From NCBI GenBank assembly GCA_031283835.1, contig JAITBA010000058.1, forward strand, positions 1 through 6,357: a stretch of 6,357 nt of DNA, in the 5' to 3' direction. The notes beneath the pieces were generated by a model. The model worked only from the letters and a program-made list of their open reading frames with translations, ran no database searches and had not been told where the DNA came from. The position numbers and the translations under genes are program-made. The stretch is from Oscillospiraceae bacterium (lineage in GTDB: Bacteria; Bacillota; Clostridia; Oscillospirales; Acutalibacteraceae). Shown one piece after another: positions 5,953 through 6,357 of the stretch (the stretch's first letter is position 1; each line of letters opens with the position of its first letter).

Positions 5953-6357
5953 TCATCCTCTCTTTTGCCTAACAAAGCGGTTTCGTAAAAAATTTTTTAG
6001 TATTGCAAAAAGATAGACCAAGCTGGTGGTTTTGATTTTGTCGTAGACTCTTTGCAAATCTTGGTTGATGTAGGGGTATAGAATGGCCTGCTGTGCAATG
6101 GCTGCAGCCGAAACCGCGCTGAAAACCTGGGCTTCGTTGAGCGGCGCGATTGTTTTGGGTTGCGAGCGATTCAGCAGCGCGGGCAACACGCTTTCGAGGG
6201 CATAGGCCGCCCGGAATCGTTCCATGCCTTCCCGCTGAAAAGCCGCCGCCGCGGCATAACCGTCCAGCAATTCCTCGACGATGACGGCGGCGTCTTTTTG
6301 TTGCCCCCCCCCCCCCCCCCCCCCCGGCGGCGGCGCGCCCCGAAGAGGGGGGCGCGG
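5953..6357 (-). CDS. Unidentified protein, C-terminal part, running off the right edge
   Basis: The reading frame is open from the right edge to a TGA at 5953, which lies only 4 bases from the smpB start, suggesting cotranscription and perhaps coupled translation. The credible part is the last 116 or so residues (from about 6303): an Ala- and Leu-rich, mainly helical sequence containing ALESVLPALLNRSQ, NEAQVFSAVSAAAIAQQAI and YPYINQDLQRVYDKI, with a basic end (LRNRFVRQKRG). I do not recognise it. A faint resemblance to the helical C-terminal collar of DNA polymerase III delta' subunits (HolB) is only a guess. It is not RNase R, the usual upstream neighbour of smpB in many Firmicutes. Beyond 6303 the frame becomes Pro/Gly low complexity through a G homopolymer and may be artefactual, so the start is not in this window in trustworthy form. 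Confidence 0.55.
   Translation of the reverse strand, partial: PRPPLRGAPPPGGGGGGGQQKDAAVIVEELLDGYAAAAAFQREGMERFRAAYALESVLPALLNRSQPKTIAPLNEAQVFSAVSAAAIAQQAILYPYINQDLQRVYDKIKTTSLVYLFAILKNFLRNRFVRQKRG
6304..6325. repeat. 22-base C homopolymer at the right edge
   Basis: An uninterrupted run of 22 C (G on the minus strand) is followed by 32 bases of G/C low-complexity sequence. Those bases can fold: CGCGCCCC and GGGGCGCG separated by about 7 bases. Nothing similar occurs elsewhere in the window. It sits inside an apparent coding frame, where it would encode seven to eight glycines. A sequencing or assembly artefact at a contig end is the likeliest reading. Confidence 0.85.

Noticed and set aside
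1..6357. Mobile elements, CRISPR arrays, toxin-antitoxin or defence systems
   Set aside because: No transposase or integrase motifs, no direct repeat arrays and no such gene pairs are visible; the content is ordinary core genome.

Overview
The window looks like chromosomal core-genome sequence from a GC-rich, Gram-positive-type bacterium, most likely a clostridial Firmicute of the Oscillospiraceae/Ruminococcaceae kind. The basis is the gene content (RNase J, a GdpP-type c-di-AMP phosphodiesterase, SmpB with a one-piece tmRNA, IspE), strong Shine-Dalgarno sites, a TTG start and consensus sigma-A-type promoters in an AT-rich intergenic island. The lineage is an inference from style and families; no taxonomic marker was aligned.

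Layout. Bases 1-245 (minus) hold the N-terminal part of ispE, running off the left edge. Just upstream on the same strand is a PHP-domain metallophosphatase of the histidinol-phosphatase type (257-1078). The region 1079-1315 is a divergent control region. It has a minus promoter serving the PHP-ispE unit and a near-consensus plus promoter for rnj, followed by a leader of about 134 nt with a 10-bp hairpin. rnj (RNase J, TTG start at 1316) ends at 3175. After a 114-nt gap with a terminator-like hairpin comes gdpP (3290-4912), which appears to lack the PAS sensor domain and one membrane helix. The right part is encoded on the minus strand: an unidentified C-terminal coding fragment (from the right edge to 5953), smpB (5948-5481) and ssrA/tmRNA (5351-4994). 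gdpP and ssrA converge on a shared bidirectional terminator at 4933-4987.

Functional picture. Much of the window concerns RNA quality control. RNase J degrades and processes RNA, while tmRNA and SmpB rescue stalled ribosomes and tag the nascent peptides. GdpP lowers the second messenger c-di-AMP. IspE belongs to the MEP isoprenoid pathway, and the PHP enzyme may serve histidine synthesis or another phosphate-ester step. No mobile element, CRISPR array or defence system was seen.

The points most worth a second look are the inferred tmRNA tag, which starts at an AUA resume codon next to a small GAAA-capped hairpin; the shortened GdpP; the structured rnj leader with a possible 25-codon upstream ORF; and a 22-base C homopolymer with GC-rich low-complexity sequence at the right edge, which looks like an assembly or sequencing artefact.
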